Below are positions 41,054-51,100 of a stretch of DNA of 64,000 bases, piece after piece. The stretch comes from JAATFS01 sp037145635 (GTDB lineage: Bacteria > Pseudomonadota > Gammaproteobacteria > Xanthomonadales > Xanthomonadaceae). A program made the translations under genes and the position numbers. Under the pieces are notes generated by a model. It saw nothing but the letters and a program-made list of their open reading frames with translations, was not told the origin of the DNA and did no database searches. The stretch is from NCBI GenBank assembly GCA_037145635.1, contig JBBCXB010000001.1, positions 1,279,484 through 1,343,483 on the forward strand. Direction: 5' to 3'. The stretch's first letter is position 1, and the number at the start of each line of letters is the position of its first letter.

Positions 41054-41445
41054 CAGGCGGTCGCCGCCAGGCGCTCGAACACCTTGCCGAGCTTCTCCTC
41101 CAGCGTCTGCGCGGTGAACGGCTTGATGATGTAGCCGTTCACGCCGCACTGCGCCGCCTCGATGATCTGCTCGCGCTTGGCCTCGGCGGTCACCATCATC
41201 ACCGGCAGGTGCTTGAGCTTGGCGTCGGCGCGGATGTTGCGGAGCAGGTCGATGCCGGTCATGCCCGGCATGTTCCAGTCGGTCACGACGAAGTCGAACG
41301 GCGCGGCACGCAGCGCCGCCAGGGCGCTGTTGCCGTCCTCGGCCTCGGCGGTATTGCTGAAGCCCAGATCGCCGAGCAGGTTCTTGACGATGCGGCGCAT
41401 CGTCGAGAAGTCGTCCACGATCAGGATTCGCATGTTCTTGTTCAC
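41053..41445 (-). CDS. cheY: CheY motor-binding response regulator
   Basis: A 130-residue receiver with Asp11/Asp12, phospho-acceptor Asp56 (TDWNMPGMTG), switch Thr86 (VTAEA) and Lys108 (IIKPF), one position shorter than E. coli numbering. DWNMPGM and the alpha4-beta5 face are those of flagellar CheY, which binds FliM and changes rotation. It lies 31 bp after fliA and is followed at once by cheZ. No promoter is seen in the short gap, so it is probably read from the flhB operon. Confidence 0.96.
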   Translation of the reverse strand: MNKNMRILIVDDFSTMRRIVKNLLGDLGFSNTAEAEDGNSALAALRAAPFDFVVTDWNMPGMTGIDLLRNIRADAKLKHLPVMMVTAEAKREQIIEAAQCGVNGYIIKPFTAQTLEEKLGKVFERLAATA

Positions 41446-41476
41446 ATCAAGCTCCTAAGCCGAAACCAGTAATCAC

Positions 41477-42226
41477 TCAATCTTCTTCCTGCACGCCGGC
41501 ATCGGCGAGCTCGAAGGTCTTCAGGCGGCCGCGCAGGCGCACCACGGCCTGGCCGTGGATCTGGCACACGCGGGACTCGCTGACGCCGAGCACGGCGCCG
41601 ATTTCCTTCAGGTTCAATTCCTGTTCGTAGTACAGCGACAGCACCAGCTGCTCGCGCTCGGGCAGCTGGCCGATGGCCTTGCCCAGCTCGCGGCCGAACT
41701 CGCTGCGTTCCATCATCTGCTGCGGATTGGGCCCGCCCTTGGCGATGGTGTCCAGCTCGCCGTGGTCCTCGATGCGCGACTCCAGGCTCAGCACCTGGCC
41801 GCGGGCCGCGTCCTCCATCAGCCGCAGGTAGTCCGGCAGCGCCATCTCCATCGCCGCGGCGACCTCGGTGGCGGCGGCGGCGCGGCCGGTGTGCTGCTCG
41901 ATCTTGCGGATCGCCGAGGCCGCATCGCGGGCGCGGCGGTGCACCGAGCGCGGCACCCAGTCGCCGCGGCGGATCTCGTCGATCATCGAGCCGCGGATGC
42001 GGATCGAGGCGTAGGTCTCGAACGAGGCGCCCTGCTCGGCGTCGTAGCTGCGCGAGGCCTCGATCAGGCCGATCATGCCGGCCTGGACCAGGTCGTCGAT
42101 TTCCACGCTGGCGGGCAGCCGCGCGGCCAGGTGGTGGGCGATCCGGCGCACCAGGTCGGCGTGCTGGGTCACGGTGTCGTTGGCGCTGGCGCGCTGCACG
42201 GCGCGGTACTGGGCGGCGGCGTTCAT
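41477..42226 (-). CDS. fliA: FliA, flagellar sigma-28 factor
   Basis: A 249-residue sigma-70-family factor. Region 2 (DLVQAGMIGLIEASRSYDAEQGASF, given here as 45-69; split by the DD in EIDDLV) includes the core-binding and -10 helix; region 3 RIRGSMIDEIRRGDWVPRSV and region 4 (LKEIGAVLGVSESRVCQIH) bind promoter. It directs the class III genes whose promoters are found across this window. The ATG overlaps the flhG stop (ATGA at 42223-42226). The anti-sigma factor FlgM is not in the window. Confidence 0.97.
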   Translation of the reverse strand: MNAAAQYRAVQRASANDTVTQHADLVRRIAHHLAARLPASVEIDDLVQAGMIGLIEASRSYDAEQGASFETYASIRIRGSMIDEIRRGDWVPRSVHRRARDAASAIRKIEQHTGRAAAATEVAAAMEMALPDYLRLMEDAARGQVLSLESRIEDHGELDTIAKGGPNPQQMMERSEFGRELGKAIGQLPEREQLVLSLYYEQELNLKEIGAVLGVSESRVCQIHGQAVVRLRGRLKTFELADAGVQEED

Positions 42227-43107
42227 GCGGCCACCCCGCGGCGGATGATGCGCTCGACGAAGAACTCGACGTTGCCGCGTGGCACGGTGGGGGCCTGCCA
42301 GCGCGAGGTGCGGCGGGCGATCTCGGCGATCGCCTGCGCCGACGGGCTCGACGGGTAGGCCTTGATGACCGGCTGCTGGCGCTGCACGGCCATGCGCAGC
42401 CAGTCGTCCTGCGGCACGTGGCCGAGGTAGTTCAGCGACACGTCGCCGAGGAACTTCTCGCACACCCGCGACAGCTTGTCGTACAGCAGGCGACCCTCGT
42501 TGGGGTCGCGCACCATGTTGGCGACGATCTGCAGGCGGTCCACGCCGCGCTCGCGCGAGAGCACCTTGATCAGGGCGTAGGCGTCGGTGATCGAGGCCGG
42601 CTCGTCGCAGACCACCACCACGGTGTCCTGGGCGGCCTGGCAGAAGGTCAGCACGCTGTCGGTGATGCCGGCCGCGGTGTCGATGACCATCACGTCCAGG
42701 TCGCGCTCCAGTTCGGAGAACACGTTGACCAGGCCCACGTGCTGGGCCGGGGCCAGCTCGGCCATGTGCCGGCGGCCGGACGCGGCCGGCACCACCAGCA
42801 CGCCGCCGGGGCCTTCCAGCAGCACCTCTTCCAGGCTGCAGCGGCCGGCGATCAGGTCGGCCAGGGTGAACTTGGGCGACAGGCCCAGGATCACGTCGAT
42901 GTTGGCCAGGCCCAGGTCGGCGTCGAGCAGCAGGGTGCGCTTGCCCATGTCGGCCAGGGCCACCGACAGGTTGGCCGAGAGGTTGGTCTTGCCCACGCCG
43001 CCCTTGCCGCCGGTCACGGCGATGGTACGCACCGGGCCGAGCGGCTCGCTGCGGGTGGCCGACAGGGGAAAGGCGTTGGTCAGCTTGGCGTATTCACGCG
43101 ACGGCAT
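42223..43107 (-). CDS. flhG: FlhG (FleN) MinD-like ATPase controlling flagellar number
   Basis: A 294-residue MinD-type ATPase: deviant Walker A GGKGGVGKTN (about 33-42), LLLDADLGLANIDV switch and VMVIDTAAG Walker B. It restrains flagellar number and, in polar flagellates, works with FlhF and FleQ. The ATG at 43107 has CGGAG eight bases upstream and overlaps flhF by 14 bp; a longer frame to 43158 lacks a ribosome site. The C-terminal amphipathic helix (FFVERIIRRG) fits membrane binding. Confidence 0.95.
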   Translation of the reverse strand: MPSREYAKLTNAFPLSATRSEPLGPVRTIAVTGGKGGVGKTNLSANLSVALADMGKRTLLLDADLGLANIDVILGLSPKFTLADLIAGRCSLEEVLLEGPGGVLVVPAASGRRHMAELAPAQHVGLVNVFSELERDLDVMVIDTAAGITDSVLTFCQAAQDTVVVVCDEPASITDAYALIKVLSRERGVDRLQIVANMVRDPNEGRLLYDKLSRVCEKFLGDVSLNYLGHVPQDDWLRMAVQRQQPVIKAYPSSPSAQAIAEIARRTSRWQAPTVPRGNVEFFVERIIRRGVAA

Positions 43108-44536
43108 GGTTTTGCTCCGGAGTACAGGGCTTATCGGCAGCGCGCCGCAAATCTTCAAGGCGAAGTACGAGGCTGGCGGCGTTGGCGCGGTGCAGGTCGT
43201 CGGGGACGCGCTGGCCGTCGGTGACCCAGGTGATCGGCATCTGGTGGTCGACGACCACGGACAGGGCGCTGCCGAAGCGGCCGGTCTCGTCGAGCTTGGT
43301 CAGCACCACGCCCTGGGGGCGGGCACCGGCGAAGCGGCGGACGACCTCGTCGAGGTCGGCGAAATGGGCGTTGGCCGGCAGCACCAGCAGCGAGGTGACC
43401 TGGCGCGCGGCGCGCAGCCAGTTCATCTGCGCGGCCAGGGCGCGGTCGCGCTGGCCCATGCCGGCGGTGTCGATCAGCACCAGCTTGTAGTCGCGCAGGC
43501 GCTCCAGCAGCTCGATCAGGCCATGGTCGCTGTCGGCCTCGTGGACCGCGATGCCGAGCTGGCGGCCATAGCTGTGCAGCTGCTCGCGGCCGCCGACGCG
43601 CTGGGTGTCGGTGGTCACCAGGGCGACGTCGCGCGGGGCGTGCTTGGCGGCGAAGCGCGAGGCCAGCTTGGCGATGGTGGTGGTCTTGCCGGCGCCGGTG
43701 GGGCCGACCAGGGCGATCACGCCGCCCTGCTCGAGCGGGTCGACCGGGACGATCGGCAGGCGCTTGGACAGCAGGCCCAGCATCAGGCCGCGGCCGCGGT
43801 GCAGCTCGGTGTCGGCCGGGATCTGCATGGCCACGTCGCGGGTCAGGCCGGCGTCGAAGCCGTAGTCCTCCAGCAGCTGCAGCGCCTGGGCCCGCACCGG
43901 GGAGCCGCGCAGGCGCTCGTCGGTGAGGCGGTTCATCTCGCGCTCGATCATCTGCCGCATCAGCGCCAGCTCGTCGCGCAGCTGCACCAGCTGCTCGTCG
44001 TTCTGCGGCGCCGGCGCGGCCGGGACCGCGGCCACCGCCACCGGCGGCAACGGCGCCGGGGCCGGGATCGGCGGCAGCGAGGCCGGCAGCTCGGCCGGGG
44101 CCGCGGCGGCGGCGGCGGGCATCTCCGGCTCGGCGGCGCTCGCGGCGGCCTGGTGTTCGTTCATCAGCGCAGCGACCACCTGCGGCGGCAGCGGCTGGCG
44201 GGCCCGCGCGGTGCGCTGCGGGCGCTCGGCGGCCGGCGGGGTGGCACCGGCCACGGCCGGGTCGCGCTGGGCCAGCGCCGCGATCATCGCGTCGGCGGCG
44301 GTGCGCGGACGCGCGGCGGCCGGGGCGGCGAGCGCCGCCTGGCCGGCCGGCGCCTCGCTGCGGGCACTGTCCAGGGCCCGCAGCACCAGTTCCTCGTCGT
44401 AGTTGCTGGCGGCGACGATCTCGATGCCCTCGTCGATGCGACGGTTGGACAGGATCACGGCGTCCGGGCCGTGCTCTTCGCGCACCAGCCGGAAGGCGGT
44501 GCGCATGTCGGGAGCCACAAAGCGCTTGATCTTCAT
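43094..44536 (-). CDS. flhF: FlhF SRP-type GTPase directing flagellar placement
   Basis: A 480-residue protein. N-terminal basic B domain begins MKIKRFVAPDMRTAFRLVRE, followed by a long Ala/Pro-rich middle (about 65-205), the N domain and the G domain with P loop GPTGAGKTTT, DTQRVG, IDTAGMG and TKLDE motifs. It recruits the first flagellar parts to the pole. The ATG at 44536 fits the family start. It follows flhA after a 172-bp gap that contains a dispersed repeat. Confidence 0.95.
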   Translation of the reverse strand: MKIKRFVAPDMRTAFRLVREEHGPDAVILSNRRIDEGIEIVAASNYDEELVLRALDSARSEAPAGQAALAAPAAARPRTAADAMIAALAQRDPAVAGATPPAAERPQRTARARQPLPPQVVAALMNEHQAAASAAEPEMPAAAAAAPAELPASLPPIPAPAPLPPVAVAAVPAAPAPQNDEQLVQLRDELALMRQMIEREMNRLTDERLRGSPVRAQALQLLEDYGFDAGLTRDVAMQIPADTELHRGRGLMLGLLSKRLPIVPVDPLEQGGVIALVGPTGAGKTTTIAKLASRFAAKHAPRDVALVTTDTQRVGGREQLHSYGRQLGIAVHEADSDHGLIELLERLRDYKLVLIDTAGMGQRDRALAAQMNWLRAARQVTSLLVLPANAHFADLDEVVRRFAGARPQGVVLTKLDETGRFGSALSVVVDHQMPITWVTDGQRVPDDLHRANAASLVLRLEDLRRAADKPCTPEQNHAVA

Positions 44537-44545
44537 GCCTGCAGG

Positions 44546-44706
44546 CCGGGAGTGGGGAATCGGGAATGGGGAATGGACAAACGCGGAGCAACGGCGAGCG
44601 CCAGCTTTCGGGATGTCCTGCCTGTGTTCGTTGCGACCATCGTTCTCTCTCCGTTACGAGGGAAACCGCCGTTGCGATCTCCCATCCCGAATCCGCGATC
44701 CCGGCG
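44546..44706. repeat. Dispersed GGGAATCGGGAATG-type inverted repeat, copy 1
   Basis: The left arm contains GGGGAATCGGGAATGGGGAA; the right arm CTCCCATCCCGAATC is its imperfect reverse complement, ending GCGATCCCGGCG. The same arrangement with the same GATCCCGGCG end occurs after fliP (52230-52342). Here it begins right after the flhA stop. Confidence 0.75.
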
Positions 44707-44708
44707 CG

Positions 44709-46796
44709 TCAGCTGATCGTTCCGACCAGCTTGAGGCGCTTGTCCTCCGGCACCTCGCTGTAGGCCAGGACCGACAGCGAGGGGACGCTGTGCCGGACCA
44801 GGCGCGCCAGCGCGGCGCGGACGGGGCCGGGGACCAGCACCACCGCCGGCTCGTTCCTGGCTTCCTGCTTGCCCACGCACTCCGCCAGACTCTGGTGGAG
44901 GCGCTCGGCGAGACCGGGTTCCAGGGCGACGCCGTTGCCCTGCGTGGAATCCTGCAAGACCCGTTCCAATTGCGGGGCCAGGGTGAACACCGGCAGCTCC
45001 GGCGACATTCCGGCGATCTCCTGGACGATGAAGCGGCCCAGCGAGGTGCGCACGGCGGCGGTCAGCACGGTGGGGTCCTGGCTCTGCGGGGCGTGCTCGA
45101 CCAGCGCCTCGACGATCTTGCGCAGCTGGCGGATCGGGATGCGCTCCACCAGCAGGTTCTGCAGCACCCGCACCACCACCGACAGCGGCAGCGCCTTGGG
45201 CGTGAGGTCCTCGACCAGCTTGGGCGCGCTCTTGCCCAGGGTGGCCATCAGCTGCTGGACCTCCTCGTGGCCGAGCAGCTCCGGGGCGTGCTCGCGGATC
45301 AGGTGCGACAGGTGGGTGGCGATGACGGTGGCCGGGTCGACCACGGTGTAGCCCATGGACTCGGCGTAGGCGCGCTGGTGCGGCTGGATCCAGGTCGCGT
45401 CCAGGCCGAACGCGGGGTCCTTGCCGGCGATGCCGTCGAGCTTGCCGAGCGCGCCGCCGGGGTCCAGCGCCAGCTCGCGGTCGGGATGGATGTCGGCGCT
45501 GGCCACCGGCACGCCGTGCACCAGCAGCCGGTAGGCGTTGGCGGCCAGCTCCAGGTTGTCGCGGATGTGCACCGGCGGGATCAGGAAGCCGATGTCGTGG
45601 GTGAGCTTGCGGCGCACGCCCTTGATCCGGGCCATCAGCTCGCCGCCCTGGTTCTTGTCCACCAGCGGGATCAGCCGGTAGCCGACCTCCAGCCCCAGCG
45701 GATCGATCGGGCGCAGCTCGTCCCAGCTCAGCTCGGCGCTGGGCTGGGCGGCGGCCTGGGCCTTGGCCTCGTTCTGCGCGGTCTGCTGCGCCGGAGTTTC
45801 GACGCTGCGCTTCCACATCTTCCAGGCGATGAAGCCCAGGATCAGGCCCAGCGTCAAAAACGCGACGTTGGGCATGCCCGGCACCAGGCCGACCAGGCCG
45901 AGGATGCCCGCGGCCACCGCCAGCGCCTTGTGCTGGCCGAACACCTGGCCGACCATCGCCTTGCTCATGTCCTGCGCGCGCGAGGCGCGGGTGACCAGCA
46001 TGGCCACCGCCGAGGACACCAGCAGGGCCGGCAGCTGGGCGACCAGGCCGTCGCCGATGGACAGCAGGGTGTAGGTGGAGGCCGCGTCGGCGAACGACAT
46101 GCCGTGCTGCAGCATGCCCACGGCCATGCCGCCGAGCAGGTTGATGAACAGGATCAGGATGCCGGCGATCGCGTCGCCGCGGATGAACTTGCTGGCACCG
46201 TCCATGGAGCCGTAGAAGTCGGCTTCCTCGCGGACCTCCTCGCGCCGGGCCTTGGCCTCCTCGCGGGTCAGCAGGCCGGCGTTGAGGTCGGCGTCGATCG
46301 CCATCTGCTTGCCGGGCATGGCGTCCAGGATGAAGCGCGCGGTCACTTCCGACACGCGCCCGGCACCCTTGGTGATGACCACGAAGTTGATGATGGTCAG
46401 GATCGCGAACACCACGATGCCGACCGCATAGTTGCCGCCGATCACAAAATCGCCGAACGAGGCGATCACCTTGCCGGCCGCCTCGTGGCCGTTCTGGCCG
46501 TTGATCAGGATCACGCGGGTGGAGGCCACGTTCAGCGCCAGGCGCAGCATCGTGGTCATCAGCAGCACGATCGGGAAGATCGTGAACTCCAGCGGGCGCT
46601 GCACGTACAGCACCGCCAGCAGCACCATCAGCGAGATGGCGATGTTGAAGGTGAACAGGGCATCGAGCACCGGCGCCGCCAGCGGCACCACCAGCATGGC
46701 CAGCATCGCCAGCACGATGACGGGGGCGCCCAGGCCATGGCGCAGCATGTCCATCAGCTTGCGCGGGTTCATCGCGGTGGCCGGCTGGCTGCTCAT
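44709..46796 (-). CDS. flhA: FlhA, flagellar export gate protein
   Basis: A 695-residue membrane protein of the flagellar type III export gate. Eight N-terminal membrane helices (about 22-330) enclose the conserved FHIPEP-type cytoplasmic loop (GKQMAIDADLNAGL, ADFYGSMDGASKFIRGDA), and the C-terminal cytoplasmic domain (about 365-695) docks substrates and chaperones. The ATG overlaps the flhB stop (ATGA, 46793-46796). Confidence 0.97.
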   Translation of the reverse strand: MSSQPATAMNPRKLMDMLRHGLGAPVIVLAMLAMLVVPLAAPVLDALFTFNIAISLMVLLAVLYVQRPLEFTIFPIVLLMTTMLRLALNVASTRVILINGQNGHEAAGKVIASFGDFVIGGNYAVGIVVFAILTIINFVVITKGAGRVSEVTARFILDAMPGKQMAIDADLNAGLLTREEAKARREEVREEADFYGSMDGASKFIRGDAIAGILILFINLLGGMAVGMLQHGMSFADAASTYTLLSIGDGLVAQLPALLVSSAVAMLVTRASRAQDMSKAMVGQVFGQHKALAVAAGILGLVGLVPGMPNVAFLTLGLILGFIAWKMWKRSVETPAQQTAQNEAKAQAAAQPSAELSWDELRPIDPLGLEVGYRLIPLVDKNQGGELMARIKGVRRKLTHDIGFLIPPVHIRDNLELAANAYRLLVHGVPVASADIHPDRELALDPGGALGKLDGIAGKDPAFGLDATWIQPHQRAYAESMGYTVVDPATVIATHLSHLIREHAPELLGHEEVQQLMATLGKSAPKLVEDLTPKALPLSVVVRVLQNLLVERIPIRQLRKIVEALVEHAPQSQDPTVLTAAVRTSLGRFIVQEIAGMSPELPVFTLAPQLERVLQDSTQGNGVALEPGLAERLHQSLAECVGKQEARNEPAVVLVPGPVRAALARLVRHSVPSLSVLAYSEVPEDKRLKLVGTIS

Positions 46797-47923
46797 GCCT
46801 GGCCGTCCTTGCCGAACTCGTCGACCTCGATCGGCGGCAGCGGCGGCATCGGCCCGGTGCGCCAGGCGCGCAGCTGGTAGACGTAGGAGAGCACCTGGGC
46901 GACGGCCGAATACAGTCTCACGGGAATTTCCTTGCCGAGTTGCACTTCCCTATACAAGGCGCGTGCCAAAGGCGGCGCGGACACGATCGCGACCCGGTGC
47001 TGCTCGCCGGCCTCGCGGATGCGGAAGGCCATCTCGTCGGTGCCCTTGGCCACCACGGTGGGGGCGCGCATGCGCCCGCCCTCGTACTTGAGGGCCACGG
47101 CGTAGTGGGTGGGATTGACCAGGACCACGTCGGCGGTGGGCACCGCCTCCATCATCCGGCGCTGCGACAGCTGCTGCTGCATCTGCCGGATGCGGCCCTT
47201 GACCTCGGGGCTGCCCTCGCTTTCCTTGAACTCGCGCTTGAGCTCCTCGCGGGTCATCTTCAGCTTCCGCAGCCAGTTCCACTTCTGGTAGGGCGCGTCG
47301 ATCGCCGCCAGCAGGGTGAGCGCGCCCGCCGCGTACAGCAGCAGCTTCATGGTGAAGCTCAGGCCGTTGCCGATGGCGACCTCCAGCGGCTGGCTCAGCA
47401 GCGAGCGCAGGCCGTGCATCTCGCTCCAGATGCACAGGCCGGCCGCGGTGCCCACGAAGGCCACCCGCAGCAGCGACTTGATCAGCTCGGCCACGCCCTC
47501 CGGCCCGTACAGGCGCTTGAGGCCGGTCAGCGGGTTGAGCTTGGTGAGGTCGGGCACCAGCACCTTGCCGGAGAAGCGCAGCCCGCCCATCAGCACCGGG
47601 CCGGCGATGCCGGCCAGCAGGCAGACCAGGGCGAGCGGGGTGAACACCCACAGCAGTTGCAGCAGCAGGGTGCCGAAGTGGCCGAACAGCTCCATCGGCT
47701 CGGCGCGCAGCGACTGGTCGGGGCTGAGGGCCGCCTTCATCCAGGTGCGGGAACCGCCGACGATGCTGCCGGACATGCCCATCAGCGCGAATACCCCGGC
47801 GCTGAACACGGCCGCGGTGCCGAGCTCGCGCGAGCGCGGGATGTTGCCCTGCTCGCGGGCCTCGCGCAGCCGTTTTTCGGTAGGGAGTTCGGTGCGTTCG
47901 CCGCCGTCTTCGTTCTCGGACAT
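46793..47923 (-). CDS. flhB: FlhB, export gate switch protein with self-cleavage site
   Basis: A 376-residue protein with four membrane helices in the first 215 residues and a cytoplasmic domain containing the autocleavage motif N270-P-T-H. Cleavage after Asn270 switches export from rod/hook to filament substrates with FliK. The start ATG at 47923 (MSENEDGGERTELPTEKRLR) is the family N-terminus. The frame continues open far upstream into the neighbouring GGDEF gene but with noise composition; this is not a fusion. A sigma-54-type promoter lies 33 bp before the start. Confidence 0.97.
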   Translation of the reverse strand: MSENEDGGERTELPTEKRLREAREQGNIPRSRELGTAAVFSAGVFALMGMSGSIVGGSRTWMKAALSPDQSLRAEPMELFGHFGTLLLQLLWVFTPLALVCLLAGIAGPVLMGGLRFSGKVLVPDLTKLNPLTGLKRLYGPEGVAELIKSLLRVAFVGTAAGLCIWSEMHGLRSLLSQPLEVAIGNGLSFTMKLLLYAAGALTLLAAIDAPYQKWNWLRKLKMTREELKREFKESEGSPEVKGRIRQMQQQLSQRRMMEAVPTADVVLVNPTHYAVALKYEGGRMRAPTVVAKGTDEMAFRIREAGEQHRVAIVSAPPLARALYREVQLGKEIPVRLYSAVAQVLSYVYQLRAWRTGPMPPLPPIEVDEFGKDGQA

Positions 47924-47955
47924 CGTGATGCAGCAGCCAGGGGATGCGCTGTTCC

Positions 47956-47971
47956 TGCAAGCGGCGTTCCA
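47956..47971 (-). promoter_or_regulatory. Sigma-54-type promoter of the flhB operon
   Basis: Minus strand TGGAACGCCGCTTGCA against consensus TGGCACG-N4-TTGCA: one mismatch, with the GG and GC exactly spaced. The predicted start near 47945 gives a leader of about 22 nt before the flhB ATG. Confidence 0.75.
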
Positions 47972-48105
47972 TTCCTGGCGGCCGCGCCCGGACCGGTCGG
48001 GCCGCCGGCGCGCCGGTGGCCGGGCGAGGCGGCGCCGGGCGGCCCGCCGGTGCGGCCTCACGGCACAGGTCGCCCCATCCAGGGCGAGCGGGCGCGGGCG
48101 GGCGC

Positions 48106-51100
48106 CTACGGCGCGGCGGCGGTCGTGTCCTCGGGCTCCAGCTCGATCCGGTTGCGGCCGAGGTGCTTGGCGCGATAGAGCGCCTCGTCGGCCCGCATCA
48201 GCAGCGCGCCGACCGATTCGCCCTCGCGGTACCAGGCCACGCCGATGGAGCAGGTCATCTCCAGCGTCTGCCCGTGCGCCAGGTAGGGACGCCGGCCGAT
48301 GGCGTCGTGCAGCACGTGCAGGCGGTGGCGGCCGTGCCGCGGCATGCCGGGCAGGATCGCCAGCAGCTCCTCGCCGCCGTAGCGGCCGACCCGGTCCGAG
48401 CCGCGCACGCAGGCATCCAGGCGCGCGCCGACCTGTGCCAGCACCGCGTCGCCGACCAGGTGCCCGTAGCGGTCGTTGACCAGCTTGAAGTGGTCCAGGT
48501 CGATCAGCACCAGCGCCAGCGGCTGGCCCTGGCGCGCCGCGGCCTCCATTTCCGCGACCACCGCGTCCAGCACCCCGGCGCGGTTGAGCAGGCCGGTGAG
48601 CGCATCGTGCGAGGCCTTCAGCGCCAGCGCCGCGCGCGCCTGCTCCAGCTCGCGCTTCTCGCGCTCGAGCTCGCCGGTGCGCTCGGCCACCAGCTGCGCC
48701 AGCACGCGTTCGCGCGCCAGCAGCTGGCGGTGGCGCGCGCGCCAGGCCGCCACCAGCACCGCCAGCGCGAGCAGGGCGTAGCCGGCCAGCGCGGCCGGGC
48801 TGCGCCACCACAGCGGCGCAACCTCGAAGGCGAGGGCGACCGGGGCCGAGGCCGTGCGGCGGTAGTTGTCCAGCAGCTGCACTTCCAGCCGGTAGCGGCC
48901 GGCCGGCAGCGGCGGATGCTCGATGACGAAGCTCTGCACGTAGATCCAGCCGGCGTGCAGCCCGACCATGCGGTAGCGCAGCCAGGCGCGCCCGGGATCG
49001 TCCAGCGCCGCCGACGCGGACAGCTTCAGGTGCAGCTGCTGCTCGCTCCACGGCAGGCGCTGGCCGGGCACGATGCGCACGCCGCCGCGGCTGAACTCGG
49101 AGATCGTCAGCGCGGGCGGGGCGGCCGCCGCCAGCAGCCGCTGCGGCGCCAGCAGGTGGCTGACGCCGCGGGCCGTGCCGATCCAGATCGAGCCGTCGTC
49201 GTCCTCGAACAGCGCGTTCTCCGACACGTCGTCCCACAGCAGCCCCTGCGACTGCGACAGGCGCGACCAGCGCCGGCCGTCGAACAGGTCCACGCCGCGG
49301 TTGTGGCCGACCCACAGCCGCCCGCTGCGGTCGCGGCGGATCAGGTAGATCATGAGTTCGGCGAAGCGCCGGTCGTCGGCCGGCTGCAGGTCCATCCCGC
49401 CGTCGCCCAGGCGCCCGTGCCAGAGCCCGGGCTGGTAGAACGCCAGCCAGACCTCGTCGCGGCCGACCACGCGCAGCTTGGCGACCCAGCGCTGCGTCGG
49501 CTGTCCGTCCACGCGCAACGGCACGGCCGACCAGCGCCCGTCGCGCAGGCGGAACACGCCGCGGGCGCCGGCGACCCACAGCGTGCCGTCGTCGGACTGC
49601 TGGATGTCGGACCAGGCGGCCACCGGCAGCTGCGGCTCGGGCTGCGGCACGCCGCCGAGCTCGGGGGTGTCCAGGCGCAGCACGCCGGCGGAGGTCAGCA
49701 GCCACAGCCGGCCGTCGCGGTCGAAGAACAGCTGCTTGACCGGGCGCGTGATCCGGGCGACCTCGACGCCGTGGCGGCCGTCGGCGGCGTACCGCACCAG
49801 GTGGCCGGAAGACGTCACCGACCACAGCGTGCCGTCGGGCCGGCGGCGCAGGCCCACGACCTGGTTGCCGGCCTGCGGCAGCCACGGCGAGAAGCGGCCA
49901 CCCTGCGGGGGCTGCCGGCTGACGCCGTGCTCGTTGCCGACCAGCAGGCCGCCGGCGGCATCGCGCACGATCGACCAGGTCGGCGCGGCGCGCATGCCCT
50001 GCGAGGCGTCCCAGCTCTCGATCCAGTCGTAGCCGGTCCAGCGCACCAGGCCCTCGCCGTCGACCGTCATCCAGAGATCGCCGTCGCGATCCACCCGCAT
50101 CGCGCCGCTGCTGCTCTCGGGCAGGCCGTTGCGCCGGTCGAGCGGCCGCCAGCGGCCCCGCTCGTGACGCACCAGGCCGTCGTGGGTGCGCACCAGGATG
50201 CGTCCCTGGCGGTCGCTCACCAGCGGCGCCTGGCGGCCGATGGCGTTCAGGGCGATGCCCGGGAAGCGGTGCGACACGAAGCCCTCGGCCCCGGCCGGCC
50301 GTTGCAGCACATGGTCGCGGGCGCGGGCCCAGACGGCGCCGGCGCCGTCCAGGGCGAAGCTGAACCAGGCATCGTCCGGCACCCCCTCGGCCGGGCCGAA
50401 GCGGCGCACCCGCGCCTGCGCGTCCACCGCGCAGATCCCGCGCCCGCACCCCAGCCAGAGGGTGTCGCCCAGCGCCTGCGCACCGACGAGGTGCCGCAGC
50501 TCCGGCACGCGCGCCAGGGTGGCCGCGTCGAACAGCGGCTGCAGCCGCCAGCGTCCCCCGCGCAGGGCGACCGCGCGCAGCGCCTGCCCGTGGTTGATCA
50601 CCACCGTGCCCCAGGCCGGGCTGGCCAGCCGCAGCGAGTCCTGGTGCAGGCGGCCGCTCTCGTCCGGTGCCAGCCGGCGGAAGCCGCGCTCGTCGCCGAC
50701 GAACAGGGCGTCGAACGAGGCCACCCACAACCGTCCCTGCGCGTCCTCGCTCATCGCGGTGATCGCGTGCGAGCGCGCGCCGTCCAGCGCCACCTGCTGG
50801 AAGCGCTGGCCGTCGAACCGGTACAGCCCGCTCTCGGTGCACACCCACAGCGCGGTGCGGCGGCTCTGCAGCAGGCAGGTGCCGGCCAGGCCGAGCAGGC
50901 CCTGATCGTTGCCGTAGCGGCGCAACGTGGCGGTCTGCGCCGACGCCAGGCCCGCGCACGCCAGCAGCGCCACCGGCAGCCAGGCAGCACGACGCACCGG
51001 CGCCGGGGCGCTCGACCGGGTCGATGCCTGGGGCGGGAGGAACGGGAGGGACACCGGGGTCGCCATCTCCAACGGGCGCAGCATGCTGCGGCGGCCGGAT

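Noticed and set aside
46793..50959. A 1388-residue continuous frame that looks like a fusion of FlhB with a long upstream protein
   Set aside because: The upstream part runs through the propeller-GGDEF gene in another frame and has Arg/Gly/Ala-rich noise composition. FlhB starts cleanly at 47923 behind a sigma-54 promoter.
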